The notes under the pieces are model-generated. The model was not told where the DNA came from. It saw only the letters and a list, made by a program, of their open reading frames with translations, and did no database searches. DNA of 64,000 nucleotides from an uncultured Sphingomonas sp. Its GTDB lineage: Bacteria; Pseudomonadota; Alphaproteobacteria; Sphingomonadales; Sphingomonadaceae. The DNA is taken from contig NZ_CAKTFO010000005.1 in the NCBI RefSeq assembly GCF_934560975.1, forward strand, positions 1-64,000, in the 5' to 3' direction. How positions within the stretch are numbered: the first letter of the stretch is position 1; each line of letters starts with the position of its first letter. Below are positions 54,665 through 63,176 of the stretch, one piece after another. A program made the translations under genes and the position numbers.

Positions 54665-55605
54665 CATTCCTCCTGCTGAGCATAGCTTTGCCCGCTCCTT
54701 ACGCTGCGTTGCGGGGTTTCCGCCAGTGCCGCATTGAGATGCGCGCCGATCACCAGCCCAAAGCCCACCAGCCAGAAGAAGAACAAGGCGATGATCACGC
54801 CCGCAAGGCTGCCATAGGTCCGGTCATAGCCCCCCAGGGCAGCCAGCACGCGCGGCAGCCCCATCGTGGTCACCACCCACCACACGGCGGTAAAGGCCGC
54901 ACCCGCCCATTTCGGGCAGCGCGCCCAACGATATTTGCTCGGCGCCAGCGTGTAGAAGACGAGGTAGAGCGACACGAACAGTGCCAATCCCGGCGCCAGC
55001 CGCGACCAGCCGATCCAGTTCAGCACCTCATCCGATACGGGCAGCAGGCGCGCAACCAGCTGCTCCACGCCGGTCAGCAGCAATTGCAGGCTGAAAGCGA
55101 GCAGCATCAGCACCACCGATCCCATTACCAGCGCCACCGACATCAGGCGATAATGCCAGAACGGCTTGGAATAAGAGACACCATAAGCGCGCCGCAGGAT
55201 GTCGCGGATCGTCTCGATGAAGCTGCCGGTGGTCCACAGCCCGACCAATCCGCCCAGCCACAGCAGCGATCCGGTGCGCTGCGCCAGCACGTCGCTGATC
55301 GGCTGGCGGATCAATTCCCGCACCGACCGCGGCAGGGTGCGCAGGAAGCTTTCCACCGCCAGCGTGGTATCCGGCCCCCGTCCCAGCGCATGGGCCAAAG
55401 CGGCGGTGACGATGAAGAAGGGAAAGAGCGAGATCAGCGCGAGGTAAGCGAGGTTGCCGGCGTGGATGAAGCCGTCCGAATAGACGCCAACACCGACCCG
55501 CTTCACGATCTCCCACCCGCGTCGATAGCGCGGAATATGGTCCAGCGCCTCCGGATTGCCCCGTTGCGCCCGCTGTTCCGGCGACGCCGGGGAAACCTTT
55601 TGCAA
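54664..55605 (-). CDS. YihY/BrkB family integral membrane protein
   Basis: This 313-residue protein has about six membrane segments. The features are YLALISLFPFFIVTAALAHA, the repeat-like LLWLGGLVGLWTTGSFIETI, RLMSVALVMGSVVLMLLAFS and the C-terminal GVIIALFFFWLVGFGLVIGA, typical of the UPF0761/YihY family formerly called ribonuclease BN. No biochemical function is established. Its stop overlaps the fabI start, so lipid metabolism and this membrane protein are co-expressed. The upstream gene is the type II DnaJ. Confidence 0.88.
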   Translation of the reverse strand: MQKVSPASPEQRAQRGNPEALDHIPRYRRGWEIVKRVGVGVYSDGFIHAGNLAYLALISLFPFFIVTAALAHALGRGPDTTLAVESFLRTLPRSVRELIRQPISDVLAQRTGSLLWLGGLVGLWTTGSFIETIRDILRRAYGVSYSKPFWHYRLMSVALVMGSVVLMLLAFSLQLLLTGVEQLVARLLPVSDEVLNWIGWSRLAPGLALFVSLYLVFYTLAPSKYRWARCPKWAGAAFTAVWWVVTTMGLPRVLAALGGYDRTYGSLAGVIIALFFFWLVGFGLVIGAHLNAALAETPQRSVRSGQSYAQQEE

Positions 55606-55635
55606 ATCCGCGCCCTTCCACCGCTTCCGCGGTGG

Positions 55636-56589
55636 CTATACGCCCAGATCGGCGCGCGGGTTGCGGTCCCTTTCCTCGCCCCAGCCCTCGGCGAACGCCT
55701 TCAGCGCCGGGTCGTCGGCCGGCACGTCCACCATCAGGGTCACCAGCTGATCGCCGCGCGTGCCGTCGCGGCGATGAAAGCCACGTCCTTTCAGGCGCAG
55801 CACCTTGCCGGAATTGGAGCCCGGCGGGATGGTCATCATGACAGCGCCCTCCACCGTCGGCAGCCTGATCTTGGCGCCCAGTACCGCCTCATCCAGCCGG
55901 ATCGGAAGGTTGACGCGGACATCGTCGCCGTCGCGGGTGAAGAAACGGTGCGGCTTCACCTCCACCGTCACCATCGCGTCGCCGGCGCCGCCCGCGCCCG
56001 CTTCGCCCTGCCCCGCCAGCCGCATCGGCGTGCCGGCGACCGCTTCGGCCGTCAGCTTCAGATCAATCGTCTTGCCGGACGACAGGGTAATGCGCTGCGG
56101 CTTCAGCGCCGCCGCCTCGTCCAGCTCCACCGCCAGGCGATAGGCCACGTCCGCGCCCTTTTGCGGGCGGGATCGCGCGCCGAAGCCGCCAAAGCCGCCG
56201 CCAGCGCCGCCGCGCTGCTGGCGCCCGCCGCCGAACAGCCCTTCGAAAATGTCGCTGAAATCCCCGCCGCCGCCAGCGTCACCGAACTCGAACCCGCCGG
56301 GTGCACCGCGGGTCGCGCGAAAGCCGCCACCGCCGCCGCCCTGGCCGAAGCCGAACGGCATCTTGGGATTGCCCTGCTCGTCGATCTCGCCGCGATCATA
56401 TTGGGCGCGCTTGCCGGTGTCGGACAGCAGATCATAGGCCTGCGTCACCTCCGTGAAGCGGGCGGCGGCCTGGGGATTGTCCTGGTTGCGATCGGGGTGG
56501 AGCTCCTTGGCCAGCTTGCGGTAGGCCTTCTTTATCGCGGCCTCGTCCGCGCTGCGCGCCACGCCCAAAGTCGAATACAGATCTGCCAT
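55636..56589 (-). CDS. DnaJ-family co-chaperone, type II (CbpA-like)
   Basis: This 317-residue co-chaperone has a J domain at the N-terminus (MADLYSTLGVARSADEAAIK, HPD at 31-33), a long Gly/Phe-rich region (about 75-135) and a C-terminal substrate-binding domain (VAYRLAVELDEAAALKPQRI to KGRGFHRRDGTRGDQLVTL). No CxxCxGxG zinc fingers are present, so it is type II and not the main DnaJ. The ATG at 56589 fits the J domain and follows GAGGAGG. It is divergent from the metallopeptidase gene 118 bases away. Confidence 0.9.
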   Translation of the reverse strand: MADLYSTLGVARSADEAAIKKAYRKLAKELHPDRNQDNPQAAARFTEVTQAYDLLSDTGKRAQYDRGEIDEQGNPKMPFGFGQGGGGGGFRATRGAPGGFEFGDAGGGGDFSDIFEGLFGGGRQQRGGAGGGFGGFGARSRPQKGADVAYRLAVELDEAAALKPQRITLSSGKTIDLKLTAEAVAGTPMRLAGQGEAGAGGAGDAMVTVEVKPHRFFTRDGDDVRVNLPIRLDEAVLGAKIRLPTVEGAVMMTIPPGSNSGKVLRLKGRGFHRRDGTRGDQLVTLMVDVPADDPALKAFAEGWGEERDRNPRADLGV

Positions 56590-56707
56590 CAGCCCTCCTC
56601 GCCCACGATGTGCGGGGCGGATGGGCGTTCCACAAGGGCAAAGTGGCACAAAGCACAAGCGGCGGCGTTGTCCGGCCGTCTCCACCCCCAATTCCCAGGT
56701 GACGCGC

Positions 56708-57817
56708 ATGAAGCCTTATCCCTGCCCCAATTGCGGCCGGCCGACGCATTTCGAGGTGCGGGTCTGCCCCAATTGCGCTTTCACGCTGGGTTACGATCCG
56801 GACAGCGACCTGCTGCTGTTCCTGGGCGACAATGCCACCACCTGGCGCGACTCGGGGGGCGAGGCGCACGACCTGGTCGTGTGCGCCAACAACAACGATT
56901 ATCAGATCTGCAACTGGCTGGTGCCGGCGACGGGCGAACAGCCGCTCTGCCGCGCGTGCCGGCACAACCGCACCATCCCCGATCTGACCGCGCCGACCGT
57001 GCCCGAACGCTGGGCCCGGATCGAGGCCGCCAAGCGCCGGCTGTTCCACACCCTGCTGCGCCTGCGCCTGCCGATCGAGACGCAGGCGGAGGCGGAGGCG
57101 AACGGCACCACCCCCGGCCTGACGTTCGACTTCCTCTACGATCCGGTGGGGGAGGAGACCGGCACGGTGCAGATCACCACCGGCCACGAAAACGGCCTCG
57201 TCACGCTGAACCTGATCGAGGCCGACGACGTCCAGCGCGAGCGGATGCGGACCTCGCTGGGCGAGCCCTATCGCACCCTGCTCGGCCATTTTCGGCACGA
57301 GGTCGGCCATTATTACTTCGCACGCCTGATCGAAGGGACGGCGGAGGTGCTGAACTTCCGTCGTTTGTTCGGCGACGAACGGATGAGCTACGAGGAGGCC
57401 AAGTCCAAACATTATGGCGATGGCGGCTCCGGCTGGTCGACCGACTATGTCTCGGCCTATGCCACCATGCATCCGTGGGAGGATTTCGCCGAAACCTTCG
57501 CGCACCTGATGCATATCATGGATGCGCTGGCCACCATCGGCGGCTTCGGCATGCGCATGACGCAATGGCCGGGACATGAAGAGCAGCCATCGGTGGATTT
57601 CGATCCCTATGCCGCCGAAACCGGCCCGTTGGTGGCCGAATGGGGCCCATTCGCCTTTGCCGAAAATGCGATCAACCGATCGATGGGGCAGCCCGATCTC
57701 TACCCCTTCCACCTGTCGGAAACGATCGTCGCCAAGCTGGATTACATCAACCGGCTGCTGCAACGCGCCGGCCAGGGCGACATCGCCTCGAAAGATCCGC
57801 AATATCGCCCCGAATGA
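56708..57817 (+). CDS. Zinc-ribbon putative metallopeptidase
   Basis: This 369-residue protein has an N-terminal zinc ribbon (Cys6, Cys9, Cys20, Cys23 in PCPNCG and VCPNC) and a second cysteine set (Cys59, Cys68, Cys81, Cys84). A gluzincin-like helix with HEVGH (197-201) follows, then MHPWEDFAETFAHLMHIMDA, which provides a possible third zinc ligand. This matches the putative zinc-binding metallopeptidase family (Peptidase_Mx). No secretion signal is seen. The ATG at 56708 places the ribbon at the start. It is divergent from a DnaJ-like gene, hinting at a protein quality role, but no substrate is known. Confidence 0.82.
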   Translation: MKPYPCPNCGRPTHFEVRVCPNCAFTLGYDPDSDLLLFLGDNATTWRDSGGEAHDLVVCANNNDYQICNWLVPATGEQPLCRACRHNRTIPDLTAPTVPERWARIEAAKRRLFHTLLRLRLPIETQAEAEANGTTPGLTFDFLYDPVGEETGTVQITTGHENGLVTLNLIEADDVQRERMRTSLGEPYRTLLGHFRHEVGHYYFARLIEGTAEVLNFRRLFGDERMSYEEAKSKHYGDGGSGWSTDYVSAYATMHPWEDFAETFAHLMHIMDALATIGGFGMRMTQWPGHEEQPSVDFDPYAAETGPLVAEWGPFAFAENAINRSMGQPDLYPFHLSETIVAKLDYINRLLQRAGQGDIASKDPQYRPE

Positions 57818-57908
57818 GCCGCGCGGCGCCGACGGGCCCTGATCCGCTTGGCCACCGCGCAGAAATGCTTGTTTGTTACGGCGGGATCGTACCGCCACTT
57901 GGTGTAGC

Positions 57909-59216
57909 ATGACCACGACGTTCGCCCGCCAGCCGCGCTTCTCGTTCGGGATGCAAGTCGCCCTCGGCATGATCGCCGGGCTGGCGCTCGGCCTGCTCGC
58001 CCGGCAGCTATCCGGGGCGGACGGGGTGTTGGGCACGACGCTGCACACGGTCGGCCAGATCTTCATCCAGTTGCTGAAGGCGCTGGTGCCGCCGTTGGTG
58101 TTCACCGCCATCGTGGGGTCGATCGCGGCGTTGCGCGACCTCCAGAATGCCGCCCGGCTGGTGGCGCAGACCCTGTTGTGGTTTGCCATCACCGCCCTGA
58201 TCGCGGTGGTGATCGGCATTGCGCTGGGCCTGCTGCTGGAACCAGGCGTGCGCGCGGGTGCGAACCCGGCCGCCGCAATTGTGCCCGCGACGACCGGATC
58301 GTGGTTGGATTTCCTGAAGGGGCTGGTGCCCGCCAACCTGCTGGGCCTCACCGCCAAGACGACGCTGAACGACGGCGGCGCGGCGACTGTCCTGAACTTC
58401 AACGTCCTGCAGATCATCGTCGCGGCGATCGCGATCGGTGCCGCCGCGGTGCGGGTGGGCGAAGCAGGGGCGCCCTTCCTCGCCTTCAACGCGTCGGCGC
58501 TGGCGATCTTCCGCCGGCTGCTCCGCTGGGTGATTGCGCTGACCCCGATCGGCTCCGCCGCCCTGATCGGCGACGCGGTGGTGCGTTACGGGTGGGAGAC
58601 ATTGTCCTCGCTCGGCGCCTTTGCCGGTGCGATCTATCTCGGCCTCGGGCTGGTGCTGCTGGTGGTGTATCCGACCCTGCTGGTGCTGCACGGCCTCAGC
58701 CCGAGCTGGTTCTTCCGCAATGCCTGGCCCGCCATCCAGCTCGGCTTCGTATCGCGGTCGTCGGTCGGCACGCTGCCGGTGACCGAGGAAACGACCGAGC
58801 GCGCGCTGGGCGTACCGCGCGCTTATGCCGCCTTTGCGGTGCCGCTGGGTTCGACGACCAAGATGGACGGGTGCGCGGCGATCTATCCGGCGGTGTCCGC
58901 GATCTTCGTCGCGCAATTCTTCAACCTGCCGCTGCACCTGTCGGATTACCTGCTGATCGCGGTCGTATCCGTGCTGGGCTCGGCCGCGACGGCAGGGCTG
59001 ACCGGCGCAACCGTCATGCTGACGATGACGCTGTCCACCCTCGGCCTGCCGCTGGAGGGGGCGGGGCTCCTGCTGGCGATCGACCCGATCCTCGACATGG
59101 GCCGCACCGCCGTCAATGTGGCCGGGCAGATGCTGGTGCCGACCATCGTCGCGCAGCGCGAGGGGATGTTGCCCGCGCCGAATCGGCGGACTCCCGCCCC
59201 GGCGCTGTCGGCCTAA
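57909..59216 (+). CDS. Dicarboxylate/amino acid:cation symporter (SDF family)
   Basis: This 435-residue inner-membrane transporter has eight hydrophobic segments and two hairpin regions. Family signatures are FVSRSSVGTLPVTEETTERA (serine-rich hairpin 1) and FAVPLGSTTKMDGCAAIYPA. In typical members the last motif reads NMDGT; here it is KMDG (Lys318, codon at 58860-58862), an unusual change at a cation-binding position. Substrate could be a dicarboxylate, aspartate/glutamate or cystine. The ATG at 57909 is chosen; the open frame starts earlier without similarity. Its stop TAA overlaps the convergent ogt stop. Confidence 0.88.
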   Translation: MTTTFARQPRFSFGMQVALGMIAGLALGLLARQLSGADGVLGTTLHTVGQIFIQLLKALVPPLVFTAIVGSIAALRDLQNAARLVAQTLLWFAITALIAVVIGIALGLLLEPGVRAGANPAAAIVPATTGSWLDFLKGLVPANLLGLTAKTTLNDGGAATVLNFNVLQIIVAAIAIGAAAVRVGEAGAPFLAFNASALAIFRRLLRWVIALTPIGSAALIGDAVVRYGWETLSSLGAFAGAIYLGLGLVLLVVYPTLLVLHGLSPSWFFRNAWPAIQLGFVSRSSVGTLPVTEETTERALGVPRAYAAFAVPLGSTTKMDGCAAIYPAVSAIFVAQFFNLPLHLSDYLLIAVVSVLGSAATAGLTGATVMLTMTLSTLGLPLEGAGLLLAIDPILDMGRTAVNVAGQMLVPTIVAQREGMLPAPNRRTPAPALSA

Positions 59217-59716
59217 TCCATCACCCGCCAGAGCTGCTGGTCGCGCCGTTCCAGGTCGAGCAGCACGCGCTTTGCCGCCAGCCCGCCGGCAAAGCCGGTC
59301 AGCGCGCCGCCGGAGCCGACCACGCGGTGGCAGGGCGCGATGATCGAGATGGGGTTGCGCCCGTTGGCGGCACCCACCGCGCGCACCGCATCGGGGCGGC
59401 CGATTCGCCGCGCGACGTCCGCATAGGTCCGCGTTTCGCCAAAGGGTATGTCGAGCAGGGCACGCCACACCGCGACCTGAAAAAGGGTGCCCCGGAAATC
59501 CAGCGCGATGGTGAAGCTCTCCCGCCGTCCCACGAAATAGTCGGCCAGCTGGCGCGCACTCTCCACCAGCACGGGATGGTCGGCCCGTTCGGTCGAGGAC
59601 GGTAGCGGGACGCGCGCCGGATCGTCGTCCGGCCACAACACGGCAACCAGCCCCTCATCCCCCGCCACCAGGGTCAGCCGCCCGACCGGCGAGTCGATAA
59701 CGGTCCGCGCCAGCAT
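59213..59716 (-). CDS. ogt: Methylated-DNA-protein-cysteine methyltransferase
   Basis: Ogt/MGMT removes alkyl groups from O6-methylguanine by suicide transfer to a cysteine. The 167-residue protein contains GTLFQVAVWRALLDIPFGET, the DNA-binding segment GRPDAVRAVGAANGRNPISI and the acceptor Cys129 in IAPCHRVVGSGGALTGFAGG. The ATG at 59716 is preferred over in-frame starts at 59746 or further upstream, which fall inside the transglutaminase gene. It is 10 bases after that gene's stop, in the same operon. Confidence 0.94.
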   Translation of the reverse strand: MLARTVIDSPVGRLTLVAGDEGLVAVLWPDDDPARVPLPSSTERADHPVLVESARQLADYFVGRRESFTIALDFRGTLFQVAVWRALLDIPFGETRTYADVARRIGRPDAVRAVGAANGRNPISIIAPCHRVVGSGGALTGFAGGLAAKRVLLDLERRDQQLWRVMD

Positions 59717-59726
59717 CGGCGTCTGC

Positions 59727-60608
59727 TCAGTCCAACGGTTCGACATCGACCGCGACGTCGATGCGTTGTCCGTCCTGCCCCAGAAAGATACCATCGATCG
59801 GCGCCACGTCGCCATAGTCGCGGCCGACCGCCGTCACGATATGGTCCTGCCCTATTGCCACGCCGTTGGTGGGGTCGAAGCCGATCCACCCCCGCTCGGG
59901 CCCGCACCACAGCAGCACCCAGGCGTGGGTCGCGTCCGCGCCCACCAGCCGGGCGCGCCCGGGCGGCGGGACCGTGCGGAGGTAGCCGGAGACGTAGGCG
60001 GCGGCGAGCCCGGCGGAGCGCGCGCCGGAAATCATGATCTGCGCGAAATCCTGGCACACCCCATGGCGTTTGGCGAAGGCCTCGGCCGGGCTGGTATCCA
60101 GTTGCGTGGCGCTGCCGTCATAGTGGAAGTCGGCCTGGATCCGCCGGGCGAGCGCCAGTCCCGCCTCCACCACCCCGCGCTCCGGCCGCAATTCCTGCGC
60201 GCACCAGGCGGCGATCTCCGGAAAGGCGGCGATCAGCGGGGATGGATAGAGATAAGAGGCCGGCGCGGTGTCGCCGAGGTCGCGCACGTCCCGCCCCAGA
60301 CGCGCCGCCGCCGCCACGGTGCAGTCGTCCGGCTTCGGCTCCGGCGGCACCCGGTCGACGGTGACGAGCGCGCGGCTGTCGATCACCAGCTCGGTCGCGG
60401 GCTTGTCCACCACGATCCGGTGCGTCACGACCGGATAGCCGCTGTCGCGTCCGGCGGTGACGGTGGCGGCGGGGCCGATGGCGAGGGCATGATCCTCCAC
60501 CTGCTGCCCGTCCCAGTCGATCGGCCGCAGCCGCAGGTTGCAGCGCGCGAACCGCACCGGAAAATCATAGCGAAAGCGCGTGCGGTGGCTGATGGCGTAG
60601 CGCATCAC
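59727..60608 (-). CDS. Transglutaminase-like protein with N-terminal beta-domain
   Basis: This 293-residue protein has an N-terminal bacterial transglutaminase-like domain (MRYAISHRTRFRYDFPVRFA, to about 85) and a core domain with the catalytic triad. Cys185 is in RHGVCQDFAQIM, His228 in DATHAWVLLWC and Asp245 in GFDPTNGVAIGQDH. No secretion signal is present, so it acts in the cytoplasm. It follows the ATP-grasp/alpha-E gene with a 4-base overlap. This partnership is known widely and was predicted to modify or cross-link peptides, though no substrate is established. Confidence 0.9.
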   Translation of the reverse strand: MMRYAISHRTRFRYDFPVRFARCNLRLRPIDWDGQQVEDHALAIGPAATVTAGRDSGYPVVTHRIVVDKPATELVIDSRALVTVDRVPPEPKPDDCTVAAAARLGRDVRDLGDTAPASYLYPSPLIAAFPEIAAWCAQELRPERGVVEAGLALARRIQADFHYDGSATQLDTSPAEAFAKRHGVCQDFAQIMISGARSAGLAAAYVSGYLRTVPPPGRARLVGADATHAWVLLWCGPERGWIGFDPTNGVAIGQDHIVTAVGRDYGDVAPIDGIFLGQDGQRIDVAVDVEPLD

Positions 60609-63157
60609 GCCAGCACCATGCCCGGCGCGCGCACCGTTTCGGCGCCTTGCAGGAAGAAGCGCGCGGCGATCGCGTCGCTCAGCGCCATCAGCCGGTTCTC
60701 GATCCCCAGCAACGTCGCGCGCGACAGCGACTCCGCGCGCACGGTGGTGACCATCAGCGCCAGTTCGTTGGCGACGGCCAGCTGCTCCTCCTCCATCCCG
60801 TCGTCACGGAGCGACGGCAAAGCGGCGAGATGCTCGCGGATGCGCACCATCTGATAGGCCAGGCTGCGCGGATTGAACGGGTCGAGCGCCACCAGGTCGC
60901 GCACCGGCACCAGCGCAAGGCCGGTCATGTAGCGCGAACGATAGCTGATCTGGCTGTCCATCAGGTCGAGCAGGGTGGTCAGGTCGTCGGCGGTCGCCGC
61001 CTCCGTCCCGAAATTGCGGCACAGGCGGCAGGCCACCAGCGCGCGCTCCATCCGGCGACCGAGATCGTGGAAGCGCCAGCCGGCGGTGCGGCCCATATTC
61101 TCCGCCGCCAGCCCCGCCAGCGCCGCGAATCGTTCCTGCAACGCCCCCACCCGCGCCAGCAGCGCACCGGCATCCTCGCCCTGCGCGGGCGGCAGCGGCA
61201 TGTCCACCAGCCGCCAGACATCCGCCGACAGGCGATCGCGGATGCCGGACGCGATATTGTGGATCGTCCCGAACAGGGTGCGGATGCCGGCCAGTCCGGG
61301 GCCGTCCAGCGCCGCCGCCGCCAGCTCGGCGAGGTCGTGGATCACGCCCCCGGCCTCCTCCTCATCCTCCTCGCAGGACACGAGTTGCGACGCGCCGGTG
61401 GAAATCAGCAGGGTCGCCAGCCGGTCGAGCGTCACCGGCACGAGGTTTGCGCCGGTATCGGCGTCGATCGTGCCGCCCAACGTGGCGCGCACCAGCCGCA
61501 ACGTCGCCTCGCCCCGCTCCAGATAGCGGCCGAGCCAGTAGAGATTGTCCGCCGCGCGGCTGGGCAGCGTGCCGGGATTGCGCCGCACGGCGACATGCTG
61601 CGGCAACAGCGACACCGGCTCCACCGCGTGCAACGCGACCACGCCGACATCCGCCGAAAAGGCCCCTTCGCCCATCACGGCCGCGCGTTCGTCGGCCCCT
61701 TCCCCGATCCGCGCGAAGCCGCCCGGCATGACCGACCATGCCCCCGTTCCGTCGCGCACCGCAAAGGCGCGCAAGGTGAAGGGGCGCGCCACCAGCCGCC
61801 CGTCGGCGACCACCGGCATGGTCGACAGGCGCACCACCTCGCGCCCGACATAATCCTGCGGACGCAGCGCCATCGCCTGCTCCAGCGCGGTCCGGCCCGC
61901 CGTGTCCAGGCTGGCGCCGAGCACCGGGCCATTGGGCAGGCCGACGACCGGATCGGCAAAGGCGGGGCTGACCAGCAGGTCGTCCAGCCGCGCCCGCATC
62001 TCCCCGCACGGCCCTGCCTGCCCGCACCACCATGTGGCGATGTTCGGCAATGTCAGGTCCTGCTCCAGCAGCTTGCGCGCCACCCTCGGCAGGAAAGCGG
62101 CAAAGGCAGGCGATTCCACCACGCCCACGCCCGGTGCATTGGCCAGCACGGCGTCGTCGGCGGCGATCGCGTCCATCAGGCCCGGCACGCCGATGCTGGA
62201 CGCGCTGTCGAACGCCAGCGGATCCAGGAAGCGCGCATCCATCCGCCGCCACAGCGCATCGACCCGCTTCAGCCCCTCGATCGTGCGGACATACAGGCGA
62301 TTGTCGCGCACGGCGAGGTCGTCGCCCTCCACCAGCAGGAAACCGAGATAGCGGGCGAGGTGCGCCTGCTCGGCATAGCTCTGATTATAGCGTCCCGGCG
62401 TCAGCAGGCCGATGCGGGGATCGTCGCGCTTGCAGGCGGCGGCCAGGCCTTCGCGGAAATCGGCGAAGAAGCCGGCGAGCCGGTGCAGGTTCAGCCGCGT
62501 CTGCAACGCCCCCATCACCCGGCTGGCGGCCAGCCGGTTCTCCAGCGCATAGCCGGCGCCGACCGGCGCGCGGACATGGTCGGCCAGCACGCGCCACCCG
62601 CCGTCCGGCCCGCGCGCAAGGTCGACCGCGTAGATGTGGAGGCGATGGCCGCCGCGCGGCTCCATCCCGATCATGGACCGCCAGAAATGGCGCGATCCCG
62701 TCACCAGCGGCGCGGGCAGATGCCCGTCCGCCACCAGCGTCGCCGGACCATAGATGTCGCCCAGCACCCGCTCCAGCAGTTCGGCGCGCTGGGCGACCCC
62801 GTCGGCAATCCCCCTCCACTCATCCTCGCCGATCAGCAGCGGCAAGGCGGACAGCGGCCACGGCCGTTCGGCCGGGTCGCCGGGCAGGCGAAAGGTGGTG
62901 CCGATCTCGTTCACCTGGCGGCCGACCCGGTCCTGCAACCGTTGCAGCCGCCCTTCGGTCAGGGTCGCGACCCCGTCGAACAGGTGATGCCACCAGCGCG
63001 CGCCGCGCCCCATGTCGTCGCGCACGACGTCGCCGCCGCCCGCCTGCGCGATATAGCTTTCCAGCCAGCCCTGCCCCCACGAGGGCATACCGGGCAGCTG
63101 CGCCATGTTGGTGCCCCACATGGCGTCATGCCCTACGCGTCTCATTCTCCCGCGCAA
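60605..63157 (-). CDS. Circularly permuted ATP-grasp protein fused to alpha-E domain
   Basis: This 850-residue protein joins two families that are separate genes in many genomes. The first 480 or so residues are a circularly permuted ATP-grasp domain (YNQSYAEQAHLARYLGFLLV, LLVEGDDLAVRDNRLYVRTI, RRMDARFLDPLAFDSASSIG, then LPNIATWWCGQAG). The last 320 are the helical alpha-E domain, from NLYWLGRYLERGEATLRLVR to RATLLGIENRLMALSDAIAA. The start is uncertain (ATGs at 63157, 63145, 63121, 63106). It overlaps the transglutaminase gene by 4 bases and lies 19 bases after the DUF2126 gene. The predicted activity is ATP-dependent amide or peptide bond formation. Confidence 0.88.
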   Translation of the reverse strand: MRGRMRRVGHDAMWGTNMAQLPGMPSWGQGWLESYIAQAGGGDVVRDDMGRGARWWHHLFDGVATLTEGRLQRLQDRVGRQVNEIGTTFRLPGDPAERPWPLSALPLLIGEDEWRGIADGVAQRAELLERVLGDIYGPATLVADGHLPAPLVTGSRHFWRSMIGMEPRGGHRLHIYAVDLARGPDGGWRVLADHVRAPVGAGYALENRLAASRVMGALQTRLNLHRLAGFFADFREGLAAACKRDDPRIGLLTPGRYNQSYAEQAHLARYLGFLLVEGDDLAVRDNRLYVRTIEGLKRVDALWRRMDARFLDPLAFDSASSIGVPGLMDAIAADDAVLANAPGVGVVESPAFAAFLPRVARKLLEQDLTLPNIATWWCGQAGPCGEMRARLDDLLVSPAFADPVVGLPNGPVLGASLDTAGRTALEQAMALRPQDYVGREVVRLSTMPVVADGRLVARPFTLRAFAVRDGTGAWSVMPGGFARIGEGADERAAVMGEGAFSADVGVVALHAVEPVSLLPQHVAVRRNPGTLPSRAADNLYWLGRYLERGEATLRLVRATLGGTIDADTGANLVPVTLDRLATLLISTGASQLVSCEEDEEEAGGVIHDLAELAAAALDGPGLAGIRTLFGTIHNIASGIRDRLSADVWRLVDMPLPPAQGEDAGALLARVGALQERFAALAGLAAENMGRTAGWRFHDLGRRMERALVACRLCRNFGTEAATADDLTTLLDLMDSQISYRSRYMTGLALVPVRDLVALDPFNPRSLAYQMVRIREHLAALPSLRDDGMEEEQLAVANELALMVTTVRAESLSRATLLGIENRLMALSDAIAARFFLQGAETVRAPGMVLA

Positions 63158-63176
63158 GCGGCAGGCGACGCCTTCG

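Noticed and set aside
54688..57579. Plus-strand open frame of about 960 codons
   Set aside because: It is antisense to fabI-adjacent membrane protein and DnaJ genes and then out of frame in the metallopeptidase gene. No family motif was seen, and composition is that of a shadow frame.
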